Positions 39,790-50,870 of a stretch of 64,000 nt of DNA are shown one piece after another (the first letter of the stretch is position 1; each line of letters begins with the position of its first letter). The translations under genes and the position numbers were made by a program. This DNA is from Bacteroidota bacterium (GTDB taxonomy: Bacteria; Bacteroidota; Bacteroidia; Bacteroidales; WCHB1-69): NCBI GenBank assembly GCA_023392945.1, contig JAEWNB010000136.1:4745-68744 (forward strand). The letters run 5' to 3'. The notes under the pieces were generated by a model, which did not search any database, was not told the DNA's origin, and saw only the letters and a list, made by a program, of their open reading frames with translations.

Positions 39790-39804
39790 AAAATATAAAG
39801 GAAA

Positions 39805-39921
39805 ATGAAAGTCAGAGCATCAGTCAAGAAAAGAACAGAAGATTGCATCATTGTGAGAAGAAAAGGTGTAGTCTATGTAATTAACAAGAAAAATCCTAAA
39901 TTTAAACAACGTCAGGGATAA
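39805..39921 (+). CDS. rpmJ: Ribosomal protein L36 (zinc-less type)
   Basis: A 38-residue protein starting [10 protein letters not shown] and ending NPKFKQRQG, which is L36. Only one Cys (position 14) remains. The usual four-ligand zinc site (three Cys and one His) is gone, which marks the zinc-independent form. Its position between infA and rpsM is canonical. Because it is so short, it is easily missed by ORF callers. Confidence 0.96.
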   Translation: MKVRASVKKRTEDCIIVRRKGVVYVINKKNPKFKQRQG

Positions 39922-39953
39922 TCATTAACAACAAATAAAACAGATAAAAAAGT

Positions 39954-40328
39954 ATGGCAAGAATTGCAGGTATAGATTTACCAAAAAACAAAAGAGGGGA
40001 AATCGGTTTGACATACATCTACGGTATTGGTAGAAGTACGGCTCAAAAGATACTTAATAAAGCCGGCATTAGCTGGGATAAAAAGGTAAGCGAATGGAAT
40101 GATGATGAATTATCAGCAATCCGTGGACTTATAAATGAAATCAAAGTTGAGGGAGCATTACGTTCAGAAACTCAAATGAACATCAAAAGGTTAATGGATA
40201 TTGGCTGTTACAGAGGAATTCGTCACCGTCTTGGGTTACCGCTTCGTGGACAGAGCACAAAAAATAATGCCCGTACAAGAAAGGGACGTAAAAAGACTGT
40301 TGCAAACAAGAAGAAAGCAACTAAATAA
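39954..40328 (+). CDS. rpsM: Ribosomal protein S13
   Basis: S13 contacts the P-site tRNA and the large subunit. The 124-residue protein has [25 protein letters not shown] (in outline) and the [26 protein letters not shown] basic tail. It starts 33 bases after rpmJ, and rpsK follows after 37. Confidence 0.98.
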   Translation: MARIAGIDLPKNKRGEIGLTYIYGIGRSTAQKILNKAGISWDKKVSEWNDDELSAIRGLINEIKVEGALRSETQMNIKRLMDIGCYRGIRHRLGLPLRGQSTKNNARTRKGRKKTVANKKKATK

Positions 40329-40364
40329 TAATTAACTGAATCTGGGAAGAGAAAATATAAAGTT

Positions 40365-40754
40365 ATGGCAAAAAATACAAAAACAACCAAAAAGAAAGTT
40401 GTAAGAATAGATGCAGTAGGAAAAGCTTTTGTTTACGCATCTTTCAATAATGTAATCATATCCCTTACCAACAATGACGGACAGGTTATTTCATGGTCAT
40501 CTTCCGGTAAGATGGGATTTAGAGGGTCTAAAAAGAATACCCCTTATGCTGCACAAATGGCCGCACAAGATTGTTCCAAAGTGGCTTATGATCTTGGATT
40601 AAGAAAAGTAAAAGTGTTTGTTAAAGGCCCCGGTGGTGGCAGGGAATCTGCTATCCGTACTATTCACTCATCAGGTATTATGGTAGAAGAGATTGTGGAT
40701 GTTACTCCTCTTCCACATAATGGCTGTCGTCCACCTAAACGTCGTAGAGTTTAA
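40365..40754 (+). CDS. rpsK: Ribosomal protein S11
   Basis: S11 lies on the platform of the small subunit. The 129-residue protein has the core [15 protein letters not shown], the [12 protein letters not shown] motif and the C-terminal [18 protein letters not shown]. Basic N-terminus of Lys/Thr repeats. It is followed after 92 bases by rpsD. Confidence 0.98.
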   Translation: MAKNTKTTKKKVVRIDAVGKAFVYASFNNVIISLTNNDGQVISWSSSGKMGFRGSKKNTPYAAQMAAQDCSKVAYDLGLRKVKVFVKGPGGGRESAIRTIHSSGIMVEEIVDVTPLPHNGCRPPKRRRV

Positions 40755-40846
40755 TAGTCATTAATCAAGGCAATCATAATAGATTAATATGATAGAGCCA
40801 ACAAAAAACAAACAATAAAAAAAAACAAAGAAAATTTAAGATAGTT

Positions 40847-41452
40847 ATGGCAAGATACACGGGACCAAGAACAAAAATTGCAAGAAAATTTAAAGAACCC
40901 ATTTTCGGAGCAGATAAATATTTAGATAGAAAAAATTATCCTCCCGGACAACACGGACAATCCAGAAAACGTAATAAGTTGTCTGAATATGGAATTCAAT
41001 TACAAGAAAAACAAAAAGCAAAATATACCTACGGTTTGCTGGAACGCCAATTCAAGAAATTGTTCCAGAAAGCAGCCAGCAAGAGAGGGATTACCGGTCA
41101 AAACTTAATGAAATTGATTGAATCCCGTTTGGACAATGTTGTATTCCGTTTGGGAATTGCGCCCTCAAGACCATCAGCACGCCAATTGGTAAATCACCGT
41201 CATATTTTGGTAAACGGGAAAATCTGTAATATCCCCTCTATGTTGTTAGTACCTGGAGATATTGTTGAAGTTCGTGAACGTTCCAAAGCATTGGAGATTG
41301 TTACCAATTCATTGAGCGGCAGATCTCACCCATACAGCTGGCTGGAATGGGATGCAAATCTCTTTTCCGGTAAGTTTATGAATTATCCTGAAAGAGAAGA
41401 AATTCCTGAAAATATCAACGAACAGGCAATTGTTGAGTTGTACTCAAAATAA
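40847..41452 (+). CDS. rpsD: Ribosomal protein S4
   Basis: S4 nucleates 30S assembly. The 201-residue protein has the S4 RNA-binding domain ([26 protein letters not shown], in outline) and lacks the N-terminal zinc cysteines seen in some bacteria. In E. coli S4 represses the alpha operon; the 92-base gap ahead of it could hold a control site, but none is recognised. Confidence 0.98.
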   Translation: MARYTGPRTKIARKFKEPIFGADKYLDRKNYPPGQHGQSRKRNKLSEYGIQLQEKQKAKYTYGLLERQFKKLFQKAASKRGITGQNLMKLIESRLDNVVFRLGIAPSRPSARQLVNHRHILVNGKICNIPSMLLVPGDIVEVRERSKALEIVTNSLSGRSHPYSWLEWDANLFSGKFMNYPEREEIPENINEQAIVELYSK

Positions 41453-41498
41453 TAAGTAAGTATAAAATAAAAACAATATATACCAAATTAAGTATAAA

Positions 41499-42494
41499 AT
41501 GGCAATATTAACATTTCAAAAACCTGATAAAGTAATCATTAACGAAGCCGATGATTTTCATGGAATATTTGAGTTCCGTCCCTTGCAACAAGGCTATGGT
41601 ATCACCATAGGAAATGCTTTGCGTCGTGTGCTTTTATCATCTTTAGAGGGTTTCGCAATTACTTCAATTAAAATTGAAGGTATTGCGCAAGAGTTTTCTT
41701 CAATACCGGGCGTTATGGAAGATGTTACCGACATCGTGCTCAACCTGAAGCAAATTCGCTTTAAAAACAAAATCGAGAATAACAATTCCGAAAAAGCAAC
41801 TATCGTAATCACCGGCCAGGAGCAATTTACTGCCGGAGATATGAATAAGTTTTTAAACTTTTTCCAAGTTCTCAACCCAGAATTGCTTATCTGCCGTATG
41901 GATCCTAACGTTAAACTTGTGATGGAGATTACGGTTGATAAAGGTCGCGGATATGTTCCTGCCGAAGATAATAAATCTCTCCACGAAGGAATTAATGTGA
42001 TATCTATCGATTCTATCCATACTCCGGTTAAGAATGTTAAATATACCGTTGACAGTTTCAGGGTAGAACAAAGAACCGACTTTGAAAAGTTAATTCTTGA
42101 AATCGTTACCGATGGCTCTATTCACCCAAAAGAAGCTTTAAAAGAAGCAGCCAAAATATTAATCCAGCATTTTGCGTTGTTCTCCGACGAAAAAATCGCA
42201 CTCGATTCACAGGAAAACAGCGAGGTAAATGAAGAGTTTGACGAAGCATCTCTGGTGATCCGCCAAATTTTGAAATCAAAACTGGTTGATATGGATTTAT
42301 CAGTTCGCGCTCTGAACTGTCTTAAATCTGCTGAATTGGAAACTTTAGGTGACTTGGTGGCTATCCATAAAAACGATCTGTTAAAGTTCCGCAACTTCGG
42401 GAAAAAATCATTGTCCGAACTTGAAGACCTGGTTAAAACCAAAGGATTGGAATTTGGAATGAATGTATCAAAATATAAATTAGATAAGGATTAA
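41499..42494 (+). CDS. rpoA: RNA polymerase alpha subunit
   Basis: A 331-residue alpha subunit. The N-terminal dimerisation domain (about 1-230) includes [20 protein letters not shown] near residue 30, and the C-terminal domain (about 250-320) includes the [15 protein letters not shown] helix-hairpin-helix segment that binds UP elements. It follows rpsD and is followed by rplQ after five bases, the standard order. Confidence 0.99.
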   Translation: MAILTFQKPDKVIINEADDFHGIFEFRPLQQGYGITIGNALRRVLLSSLEGFAITSIKIEGIAQEFSSIPGVMEDVTDIVLNLKQIRFKNKIENNNSEKATIVITGQEQFTAGDMNKFLNFFQVLNPELLICRMDPNVKLVMEITVDKGRGYVPAEDNKSLHEGINVISIDSIHTPVKNVKYTVDSFRVEQRTDFEKLILEIVTDGSIHPKEALKEAAKILIQHFALFSDEKIALDSQENSEVNEEFDEASLVIRQILKSKLVDMDLSVRALNCLKSAELETLGDLVAIHKNDLLKFRNFGKKSLSELEDLVKTKGLEFGMNVSKYKLDKD

Positions 42495-42499
42495 GAAAA

Positions 42500-43063
42500 A
42501 TGAGACACGCGAAAAGAATTAACCATTTAGGAAGAACCAGCTCACACAGAGAAGCAATGCTGTCAAATATGGCTTCTTCACTGATTAAACATAAAAGAAT
42601 TTCAACTACTACTGCTAAAGCAAAAGCACTGAGACTCTATGTTGAACCTCTTATTACCCGTAGTAAGAATGATACTACCCACTCAAGACGTATGGTATTC
42701 TCATACTTACAGGATAAATTTGCAGTTACCGAACTGTTCAGAGAAATTGCAACCAAGGTAGCTACCCGTCCGGGTGGATATACCAGAATCCTTAAAACAG
42801 GCTTCCGCCAAGGTGATAATGCCGAAATGTGCATTATTGAACTGGTTGACTATAACGAAACTTACACCGCTAGCGATGAAAAGAAGAAAGTTGCCAAAAC
42901 CAGACGTAGCCGTAAATCGGGCGCCAAAGCAACTGATTCTAAAGCTGAAGAAACTCCTGTTACCGAAACTACTGCGCCAATTGCTGAAACTACTGAGCCA
43001 ACTGCTGAAGCTACTGAACCTGTTGCTGATGCTGCTCCTGAAGAAGAAGCAAAAGCTGAATAA
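42500..43063 (+). CDS. rplQ: Ribosomal protein L17 with acidic C-terminal extension
   Basis: The first ~120 residues are a normal L17 ([29 protein letters not shown]). The protein is 187 residues, against about 120-130 in E. coli. The extra ~60 residues are a Lys/Arg patch followed by a Thr/Glu/Ala/Pro-rich tail with short repeats such as [12 protein letters not shown]. Such tails are seen in Bacteroidota. It ends the cluster at a strong terminator. Confidence 0.97.
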   Translation: MRHAKRINHLGRTSSHREAMLSNMASSLIKHKRISTTTAKAKALRLYVEPLITRSKNDTTHSRRMVFSYLQDKFAVTELFREIATKVATRPGGYTRILKTGFRQGDNAEMCIIELVDYNETYTASDEKKKVAKTRRSRKSGAKATDSKAEETPVTETTAPIAETTEPTAEATEPVADAAPEEEAKAE

Positions 43064-43085
43064 TTGTTCTGAACATATTTCTTTA

Positions 43086-43116
43086 AAAGAGGCTATTGAT
43101 TATTAATAGCCTCTTT
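43086..43116 (+). terminator. Intrinsic terminator after rplQ
   Basis: A perfect 12-bp stem (AAAGAGGCTATT / AATAGCCTCTTT, 7-nt loop), 22 bases after the stop, with a poly-U tract. Confidence 0.92.
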
Positions 43117-43159
43117 TTTTATTTGGGCACCCTGGCTCGCTGATCTCGCCGGCCTGTTT

Positions 43160-43187
43160 GTAGAGACGCGATTAATCGCGTCTCTAC
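43160..43187. repeat. 28-bp perfect palindrome
   Basis: A 28-base perfect inverted repeat running outward from a central ATTAAT: each arm is GTAGAGACGCG with ATT at the centre. There is no U-run. It lies in a GC-rich patch (43128-43200) between a terminator and a convergent gene, in an otherwise AT-rich region. It resembles mobile palindromic repeats. Confidence 0.85.
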
Positions 43188-43309
43188 GGGCATCCAAGAG
43201 CATTCCAAGAAGAAATAAATAAACAGGAAATTAATTCTCTTCTCTAAGCGGGTGATTTATCCATGACTATTTTCTAGAAATCCAATAATTCCTCTTTGAA
43301 ACTGGAATC

Positions 43310-45319
43310 TTATTGAATAATCACTTTTTCAGTAATGACTTTTTTATCGGTGATAATTCTGATAATATAACAGCCCTTAGCCAGATTGCTTACGTTGAGT
43401 GAGCGGGAATTGCCTTCCATGACTTTGAGACCGGAAATTTGATATAAAGACCATTGCTCTATTCTCTCGTTATCGGGAAGGATAATGTGGAGAATATCTT
43501 GAGCCGGATTAGGATATAGAAGAATAGAAGAACCTATTTCATTTTCCGTGATGCCAACATAGGGAACAGAAAATGAAGGATCATGGTATTTTGCGAAAAA
43601 GGCATTGCTGTGACCAACACCTCCGTAAATTGTGGTACCATCGAAAATAATATTGCCGTCAAACTGACCGGTGGCAAACAAATCACCGGACTCATTTAAT
43701 ATTGTCAATCCGGGGTTGTTATATTGTGTGGCATTGGGCGTGAAAATGGGAATCATGTCAATAAAGGTTCCCGATTCATGCCAACGCGTGAGCATGATGA
43801 TTCGTTTGGCATTTGAGTCATAATAGGTAGTATCTGTATCATAAGCGGTTCCTACAAATTTTGCAGTGGCAAAAACCTGATTATTCACGTAAGCAACATT
43901 ACAACATAATGTGCTAATATTTATCGAAGCTCTTGGTGAAATAGGGAAAATACCATGCGAAAGATAGCGACCGGTTTCCATATCAAATCGGGCAAAGAAG
44001 AGACGGGTATCGTTTTCTTCTCCGTATTGAGAGAGTAGAGTTCCGTTATCAAAAAAGATACTACTGGCAGCTCTGTTATAGGCATTGCCCAATACACAGA
44101 CGGAATGTCCGGCTTCATTCAAGCTATTCCCGGCAAAGAAATGATTAGTAAGCCAATTCAGGGCTTGTTCTTCGGCAGGACAATGCTGATAAAGTTGATT
44201 TTCCCATTGCACCGTTCCGGAAGTATCATATTTTATGATAAAACTTTGTGCTCCATGGGAGCCTCCATCCCTGAATTCAATACTGTGAAGAGAATCCAGA
44301 TATAAAAATGCAGGATAACTATTGGGATTTGTTTCGGTTAAAAAATAACCTTCAATAGTCCCGGACAGATACATATTATCTTCACTGTCGAATGAAAGTC
44401 CTCCAATCCTCGCATACATTATATATCCTGTAGAATCGTTGTATTCGGCATCTCCTCCTAATACTAATCCGTCATGTTCGACGAACAATCTTTTACTCCA
44501 TATTAACTCCCAATCGGGAGAAAATTTGTAAATCATAACATTTTCTATTCCTTCATTGGAAGAAGCAGTAGAACCGGGAAGATAAAAATCATAATATTTT
44601 TCCCGATCCACGATCACCGTTATGGGATCATTTTCGTTTCCGGAGTAACAATATCTTGTATAGAAATAGGTATTTCCTTCTTTGTCCACATGAAAAGGGG
44701 CAATAGTGCCTAAACGAGATAAATCAAAGGGGTCATTACGTCCGTAGCCGGGGATGCTGTCCCTATCCTGTACCTGCAGATAATGGTCTTCCAAAAGATT
44801 CCCATTCAGGTCATAAGTGAGAAAGTAATTATAATTTCCCCTGATAAAGGGCAGACTTTGCAAACTGTCAGGAATAGACTGAATCTGATGATACCACATA
44901 ACAGTATCTAAAAAATAAACATATCCGTAATCACTCGGAATATTGATATCTCCGCTGATGGAAATAACACTGTCTCCCACCAGTTCCATCCAAAACGGAT
45001 GAGATTCATATTGCTTATTTTTAAAGGCTTTATGCCAAAGTAAGGTACCGTCTGGAGAGAGTTTGGCAAGAAAAGTGCCCATAGTCAGGTCGTAATAGGG
45101 CAATATCTGCTCCCCATCTAATTGGGCATTGGGCCCGAATCTTCCGAAAATGTAAATATTGCCTTCACTGTCAAAAGCAGTGTTTCGGATTTCATTCCAT
45201 TTATCGTTGTAGTTAGGACCGTCCGAGCCACTGAAAGATTTGGCCCATTCCCACTGCTGGGCTTCAAGATGAGAGAATATTGATAACAGAAGAATAATGG
45301 CTATTGTGCTCTTTTTCAT
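43310..45319 (-). CDS. T9SS type A sorting-domain protein, 669 aa
   Basis: A secreted protein with signal peptide (1-20) and a passenger of repeated beta-rich elements of the kind A-x-D-S-E-G-N-I-Y-I-x-G, such as FDSEGNIYIFGRF and FDSEDNMYLSGTI. These recall SBBP-type beta-propeller repeats. The last ~80 residues from LLYPNPAQDILHI form the T9SS sorting domain. Its function is unknown; adhesion or binding is plausible. It has its own promoter and lies just downstream of a larger T9SS gene with a similar leader. Confidence 0.87.
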   Translation of the reverse strand: MKKSTIAIILLLSIFSHLEAQQWEWAKSFSGSDGPNYNDKWNEIRNTAFDSEGNIYIFGRFGPNAQLDGEQILPYYDLTMGTFLAKLSPDGTLLWHKAFKNKQYESHPFWMELVGDSVISISGDINIPSDYGYVYFLDTVMWYHQIQSIPDSLQSLPFIRGNYNYFLTYDLNGNLLEDHYLQVQDRDSIPGYGRNDPFDLSRLGTIAPFHVDKEGNTYFYTRYCYSGNENDPITVIVDREKYYDFYLPGSTASSNEGIENVMIYKFSPDWELIWSKRLFVEHDGLVLGGDAEYNDSTGYIMYARIGGLSFDSEDNMYLSGTIEGYFLTETNPNSYPAFLYLDSLHSIEFRDGGSHGAQSFIIKYDTSGTVQWENQLYQHCPAEEQALNWLTNHFFAGNSLNEAGHSVCVLGNAYNRAASSIFFDNGTLLSQYGEENDTRLFFARFDMETGRYLSHGIFPISPRASINISTLCCNVAYVNNQVFATAKFVGTAYDTDTTYYDSNAKRIIMLTRWHESGTFIDMIPIFTPNATQYNNPGLTILNESGDLFATGQFDGNIIFDGTTIYGGVGHSNAFFAKYHDPSFSVPYVGITENEIGSSILLYPNPAQDILHIILPDNERIEQWSLYQISGLKVMEGNSRSLNVSNLAKGCYIIRIITDKKVITEKVIIQ

Positions 45320-45346
45320 AGTCTATTGGTTAAAATATTTTCTAAA

Positions 45347-45354
45347 CAAAATTA
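45347..45354 (-). promoter_or_regulatory. -7 promoter box for the 669-aa T9SS protein
   Basis: TAATTTTG on the minus strand, 28 bases before the ATG. Confidence 0.55.
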
Positions 45355-45375
45355 CATAATTTAATTTGTATTATT

Positions 45376-48300
45376 TTACTGTTTTATCAATTTTAAATAA
45401 TATAACTTATGTTTTACCGTAATCAAGCGGACAATATAGGTCCCGGTGCTATAATCTGCAACTGAAAAGATAGTATTATTATACGTCTTTATTTTTTCTC
45501 CCGATATGGAGAAAACGGTAATTTCATAAACTTGATCGGGATCTACACCGGTCACAATTACTCTATCATTTGCAGGATTGGGAATCAGGGAAGGTTGTAC
45601 AATTTCATTTTTAATGTCTGGCGTTATTTCGAAATCAAGGGAAGGTAAGAGTTCATTTCCGGAAATATTGAGACGTCTGAAATTTTGAGGAATTAATTCT
45701 AAAAATTCTTTTGCAAGGATACAATAGGTCATATGACAAATCATACTTTCATCCCAACACACCAAAACATGAAAACATATTTCTTCATCATTATTTGCCA
45801 TTTGATTCAATTGTCCGTAATTTAACATAAGTATTCCATCTAAATTAATTGGTGGGTTATAATAATAATCGACAATTTGCGGCGGATCACTCCAAAAGGC
45901 AAGTAACCCGGTACTATTTCCGGGTATAAGTGCATTAAATTTAAAATAGGAGGTTTGATGGGGCGAACTGAAGTCTTCCATGAAACTAAATGAAAAATCA
46001 TCAAAATTACAATCACTCACCGTGCATTCTTCAAAATTGAGCGGAACACTGAAAGTTTCTTCGCACTTGGTACAAGGATCATATAATATGAATTCAATAT
46101 CGGATAATGAGTAATTTAGTACTTTAAATTCGAAAGAAAGCTCTATACAGTCTCCCGGCACTAAAGATACCGGAAGAGATGAAATTGAAGTTATTTCTCC
46201 ATCAGAATTGGTATATAACTCATCAAAACAAAAATGATTATTTCCCAAATTGCAGATATTAACGGTTACTTTATAAAACAGTTTACATCCTTCAGCCATA
46301 CAGTTGCATCCTAAAACTGTCACCTGTATATCTTTACATCCGCAATTCAATTTAGGATCAAGTGTCAGAGTCGGAGAAACGGCTATACAGCCCGGCGAAT
46401 AGTTGGTTTCAAGATGATAGTTTCCGAAAGATGGTAGCGTCAGCAACGGAGAATCCCCCATTCCGGATTGAATTATATTGTTGTTATAATACCATTTCCA
46501 TGGTTTATATAAAGGTATAAAACGAAAAATGGAAAGAGTATCAATAAAGTCTCTTTCGCATTTTGTATAACAACCTGTAAGTAAAGCGTCGTATTTGGGA
46601 GCAGGATTGATTAAAAATGAGTCGATTTCGGATTTACATCCATAACTATCTATATAATATGCAGTAGTATATCCGGGAGTATAAATAAACACTTGATTGG
46701 AGTAAAATCCATTATTCCAGAATACATTTTGTTGTGGATTAACAGTTCCCAAAATCACATCAGATTCGTGAATACAACTGTCTCCCACATAGCAAATCAC
46801 GGGGGCAATGGGACGGGGGTGCACTGTTACGGTTGCAGTTGTGACGGCACTGCAATGGTCGTTACTTACGTTTAGTGTTACATGGTAGAGACCGCTCTGT
46901 TCAGGCAGAAACACTATATTAGGATCTGTAAATGAATTTGTTGACTGGTCTGGATACTCAATTTCCCATAAATAGGAGTTGCTGCTTCCGGTATTTCCAA
47001 ATAATTTCACTGAATCACCCTCACAATAATCCGTTTCACCCGATATATTGGCAATCGGAGGACTATAGAATCCTACATTGGTCATCTTTTCATCAATGCA
47101 CCCTATATTGTTGACGACTCTTACAATATAATCTCCGGTAGCATAAGTTGTATAACTGTTAATAGAATTGGTAATATTCGCAGGACTCCATGTATAATTT
47201 GAAGGAGGAGAAGCCGGAGAGTAAACAATATTTCTTCCAGTGCCGACACAAACAACATTACCGACAGGTTTTAAAAGTCCATCTAAATCATTTTCAAATG
47301 CTCTAATCGAAGCTTGTGAAGTAATAAGGCAATTGTTGGAATCAGCCACGGTTAACGTAATTGTATAAGGATTAGGATTCTCCTGATATGTATGATAGGG
47401 AGCAGTGGCATACAGGTAGGAGCCGTCTCCAAAGTTCCAAAACAAAAAGGCAGGATTTCCCTGAATTGTAGCATTCATTTGTACAGGGGTTCCGGCACAG
47501 ACAGAAGATGGGACATCCATCCCTACAATTGAATTTGTAGGATATATCATAATATATTTACTCAGCTCACAACCCGAATTATGCATTGTAACAGTATAAT
47601 TTGTCGTAGAAGCAGGTAGAGTTATGGGAAACATAATATTATCAGTATTGGCATTCATAGAAATCGAGCCTATAATGGAGCCTTCTCTTTTAATGGTAAA
47701 TGTCCGTGAAGGGATTGAATAGCTTGCCCGATATTGTGAATTATCCAAGATTCTTATTCCGTGAGCTGAACAATCGTAGTACAAATAAAAATCCGGCACA
47801 CATAATATTTCAACAGTTTTTATTCCCCTATAACAAGAGTCATTATAATTTGCTGAAGCAAAAACATCATAATATCCTGCATTGTAAAATTCCATTTCGG
47901 TATAATTTCCATAGGAAGGGTTGATATCGGCTGAAGGTGATGAAGCCCAATGTACTAATGATCCAGGTAAAACAGGACTATCTACATGAAAAGTCCCGGA
48001 AGTACAAGATATAGATTCCGACACATTAATGCCGCGGCAAACACTTCCTGTATTTGCATCTTCTATCAAGAGACAATTAGAAGCTGAGCACATTGTTTGA
48101 GAATTGGTTACAGTGCAACAATAGTTCCCGTAACCTGCAAATGGGCAAATCGAGCTTGTTTCCGAAAGAGGGGTTCCGTTATAGCTCCATTGATAAGTAC
48201 AATTAATTTGCTCCGAAACGGTAATATCACCGTTGCTTTCGGAAGGCATTTGCGTTACGGTTGCCGAAGGAGAAGGACGTATGTGAATGTTGCTTGTAAC

Positions 48301-50499
48301 AACTGATGGAGCACAATTTTGAAACGGAGTATATTCCAATTGAACATCATAATATCCTCCTTCCGGAAAAATATAAAATATAGTATCCCCATATAGGATA
48401 TTGTTGTTGATACTCCATTTATATTGGTTGTCAATATGACTTCCTCCTATTGCATAGAAAATTACGTTATCCCCTGAACATGCTGGAGAAGGGAAAGAAA
48501 TCTCCGGCAAAATAATCATGCTTACATCAATTGGTAATGTTGCATATTCTATTGAGTCTGAACAAAATGTTCGTTTTAAAATAATATGAACATCACCTAT
48601 AACAGAGATATCAAAATAATTTACTATAAAAGTAGCGGTATTATCGGTATTGTTCTCTTGTATGCCGATTGCTTCTTCGGGTTCTACAGACCATTCGTAT
48701 AGAACGTCGGGAGATTGATCCGGTACTGTCAATGTCAAAAAAGAGTTTGCACAAACAGTTAATGTGTCTGGAAAGCCGGTATTTGATAACTGAAAGGGAC
48801 TTACTTGATGAACATAAGCCTCTGATCGGCATCCGTACTGTTGATTTATTTGATAGACATTTATACTACAAACATTATCTCCATAATTGAATGTAACGGA
48901 ATTTCCATCAGCTACCAAAGGATTAGCAGACTGGCACTGAGCTTCCCAAGAAAGATAATATTGAACATCGGTCGGCTCGGATTCTAATAATAAATAAGAA
49001 TTAGGACAAGCAATATTATTTCCCCTCACAGAAGTAACTGCAGGAGGCAATTCAATAACTTCAGTAAAGAATTTGGCCTGATTACAATAGTATTGATTGT
49101 CTGCAGTGATACAATAGGACCCCGAATCGGAAAATAAATATTGTAAACTATCATTGTATTCAGTATAAATCAAAACATTGTCTTTGAATATTTTCCATTC
49201 AACATTTACATTGTCATTGTTAGTAAATAATCCAAAAGCCCCTTCACAAATTTTACTATTATTACTTTCTATCTCCAACACAGGTAGTACTTCAATTTGT
49301 TTAGAAGTATTATAAGGTCCACAATTTAAAAAATCACATTCATATTCTACAGATATGGTATAGCTGTCTTCTCGCAAAAATTCTATCATTAATTGGTTTG
49401 CTGATTCATACGGATGAATAATATAATCATTAGAAGGAGGATTTGTCACATTTCTTGGTGTTATTGTCCATTGATAAGACGTTGATCCCCAAAGTGGAAG
49501 TTCAAATAAATAAATTTGATTTTCACACAACTTTATTGGTCCGTTAATGGGAATTTCATTTGAAATAACAGGAATTGTCTTTGAAAGTTGTCCCGGACAA
49601 ATTTCATTTCCACATAAAAAACCATCCAAAGAGATTATTCCATAGCCGCTTTCAGGATGATGCCATTGTACAGAAATTTTTGGGGTATTTTGTCCGGAAA
49701 TGATAGTTCCCCCTTCTACACTCCAATAGTAATAATTACAATCGTTAAATGCTGAATAATTCATTTGACTACCTCCACATACAGTTCCATAGCAAGATAA
49801 CTTTAAGTCTGTACCATCTTTAATTCTAATTCTATATTTTTCCTCAGCCCCACATCCACAATCATTCATCACATAATGATAGATTGTGGAAATGTATGGT
49901 TGATTATAAAATATGGTATAATTTTCAGTTGTAGCATCAGAACCTATTTCACTTGTCCAATAATTTCCGGTTATAGGTACCGTTTCTGAAGTTGACTCAT
50001 CAAAAAAAGAAATTGTCTCATATTGACATATTTCGATTATTTTTTCTCCATCTTCAATAAAATAATCAGGGATGGATGATGAAGCAATGGTTGGGCTTTC
50101 AATTAATACAACATCTATACTTGTACTGCAATAATTCCCGTCAGTTGTCAAAACAGTTACTTCAATTCTTCCAACATCAGAAGCATTTCCCCATCTAACC
50201 CATATAGAGGATCCTTCATTATCAAATGACCAAGAAGAATCCCCAGATACACTCCATGAATAATTCGATGCATTTTCACAAATAGCAGTAAAATGTTGAC
50301 TTGTATTACTGCATTGTACAACATAATTATCTACATTTACGTTATTCAATAACCCGGCCATTTCGAGAAAATATTCCGTTAACGTACAGTCTGCGCTAAA
50401 ATATGTTATTATCTGAACATTACAGCTATCTTGTGCCATAATTTTATCTGCCAAGATAAAACATAATAACATTACAAAAAAGAATTTAATTTTTTTCAT
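45376..50499 (-). CDS. Giant Cys-rich T9SS cargo protein with PKD-like repeats, 1707 aa
   Basis: A very large secreted protein: signal peptide (about 1-22), then many Ig/PKD-like beta-sandwich units, each with phrases such as CAGTPVQMNATIQG, FWNFGDGSYLYA and TYQENPNPYTITLTV. It is unusually rich in Cys, often two per unit, so many disulfides are likely. Cys-dense segments occur near residues 1395-1425. The sorting domain begins with LIPNPANDRVIV about 70 residues from the end. Probably a surface adhesin or structural protein. No enzyme domain is visible. Confidence 0.87.
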   Translation of the reverse strand: MKKIKFFFVMLLCFILADKIMAQDSCNVQIITYFSADCTLTEYFLEMAGLLNNVNVDNYVVQCSNTSQHFTAICENASNYSWSVSGDSSWSFDNEGSSIWVRWGNASDVGRIEVTVLTTDGNYCSTSIDVVLIESPTIASSSIPDYFIEDGEKIIEICQYETISFFDESTSETVPITGNYWTSEIGSDATTENYTIFYNQPYISTIYHYVMNDCGCGAEEKYRIRIKDGTDLKLSCYGTVCGGSQMNYSAFNDCNYYYWSVEGGTIISGQNTPKISVQWHHPESGYGIISLDGFLCGNEICPGQLSKTIPVISNEIPINGPIKLCENQIYLFELPLWGSTSYQWTITPRNVTNPPSNDYIIHPYESANQLMIEFLREDSYTISVEYECDFLNCGPYNTSKQIEVLPVLEIESNNSKICEGAFGLFTNNDNVNVEWKIFKDNVLIYTEYNDSLQYLFSDSGSYCITADNQYYCNQAKFFTEVIELPPAVTSVRGNNIACPNSYLLLESEPTDVQYYLSWEAQCQSANPLVADGNSVTFNYGDNVCSINVYQINQQYGCRSEAYVHQVSPFQLSNTGFPDTLTVCANSFLTLTVPDQSPDVLYEWSVEPEEAIGIQENNTDNTATFIVNYFDISVIGDVHIILKRTFCSDSIEYATLPIDVSMIILPEISFPSPACSGDNVIFYAIGGSHIDNQYKWSINNNILYGDTIFYIFPEGGYYDVQLEYTPFQNCAPSVVTSNIHIRPSPSATVTQMPSESNGDITVSEQINCTYQWSYNGTPLSETSSICPFAGYGNYCCTVTNSQTMCSASNCLLIEDANTGSVCRGINVSESISCTSGTFHVDSPVLPGSLVHWASSPSADINPSYGNYTEMEFYNAGYYDVFASANYNDSCYRGIKTVEILCVPDFYLYYDCSAHGIRILDNSQYRASYSIPSRTFTIKREGSIIGSISMNANTDNIMFPITLPASTTNYTVTMHNSGCELSKYIMIYPTNSIVGMDVPSSVCAGTPVQMNATIQGNPAFLFWNFGDGSYLYATAPYHTYQENPNPYTITLTVADSNNCLITSQASIRAFENDLDGLLKPVGNVVCVGTGRNIVYSPASPPSNYTWSPANITNSINSYTTYATGDYIVRVVNNIGCIDEKMTNVGFYSPPIANISGETDYCEGDSVKLFGNTGSSNSYLWEIEYPDQSTNSFTDPNIVFLPEQSGLYHVTLNVSNDHCSAVTTATVTVHPRPIAPVICYVGDSCIHESDVILGTVNPQQNVFWNNGFYSNQVFIYTPGYTTAYYIDSYGCKSEIDSFLINPAPKYDALLTGCYTKCERDFIDTLSIFRFIPLYKPWKWYYNNNIIQSGMGDSPLLTLPSFGNYHLETNYSPGCIAVSPTLTLDPKLNCGCKDIQVTVLGCNCMAEGCKLFYKVTVNICNLGNNHFCFDELYTNSDGEITSISSLPVSLVPGDCIELSFEFKVLNYSLSDIEFILYDPCTKCEETFSVPLNFEECTVSDCNFDDFSFSFMEDFSSPHQTSYFKFNALIPGNSTGLLAFWSDPPQIVDYYYNPPINLDGILMLNYGQLNQMANNDEEICFHVLVCWDESMICHMTYCILAKEFLELIPQNFRRLNISGNELLPSLDFEITPDIKNEIVQPSLIPNPANDRVIVTGVDPDQVYEITVFSISGEKIKTYNNTIFSVADYSTGTYIVRLITVKHKLYYLKLIKQ

Positions 50500-50870
50500 T
50501 GTCTAATGGTTTGATTAATTTTATATTCCTAAAAATAATATTCTACTTTCTATTAATAAAAATATTATTTTAATAATTTCATCTCAGCATGAACTTTATT
50601 AAAAAACAATTAAGTTATTAAACAAAAGCCCCTCTTAATGAGAAATATTAGTTTAAATTTGAGGAAACAAATATATATATAAATAATATAAATTGCATTT
50701 TATTTTTTATTTAGAAAAAAAATTTTTCAGAGCCCGCTACCACACTTTGCTCAACTCGGAGAAATATAAAATCGATTTTTTGTTCAAATACCCCACTATA
50801 ACCAAATAAAGAAACTGCTATTGATGAATTGTCGTTAAAAAACATTTGACAGCGATTAGTAATAACAATA

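Noticed and set aside
43160..43187. Terminator for the T9SS gene at 43310
   Set aside because: No U-run on either strand; the palindrome is more likely a repetitive element.
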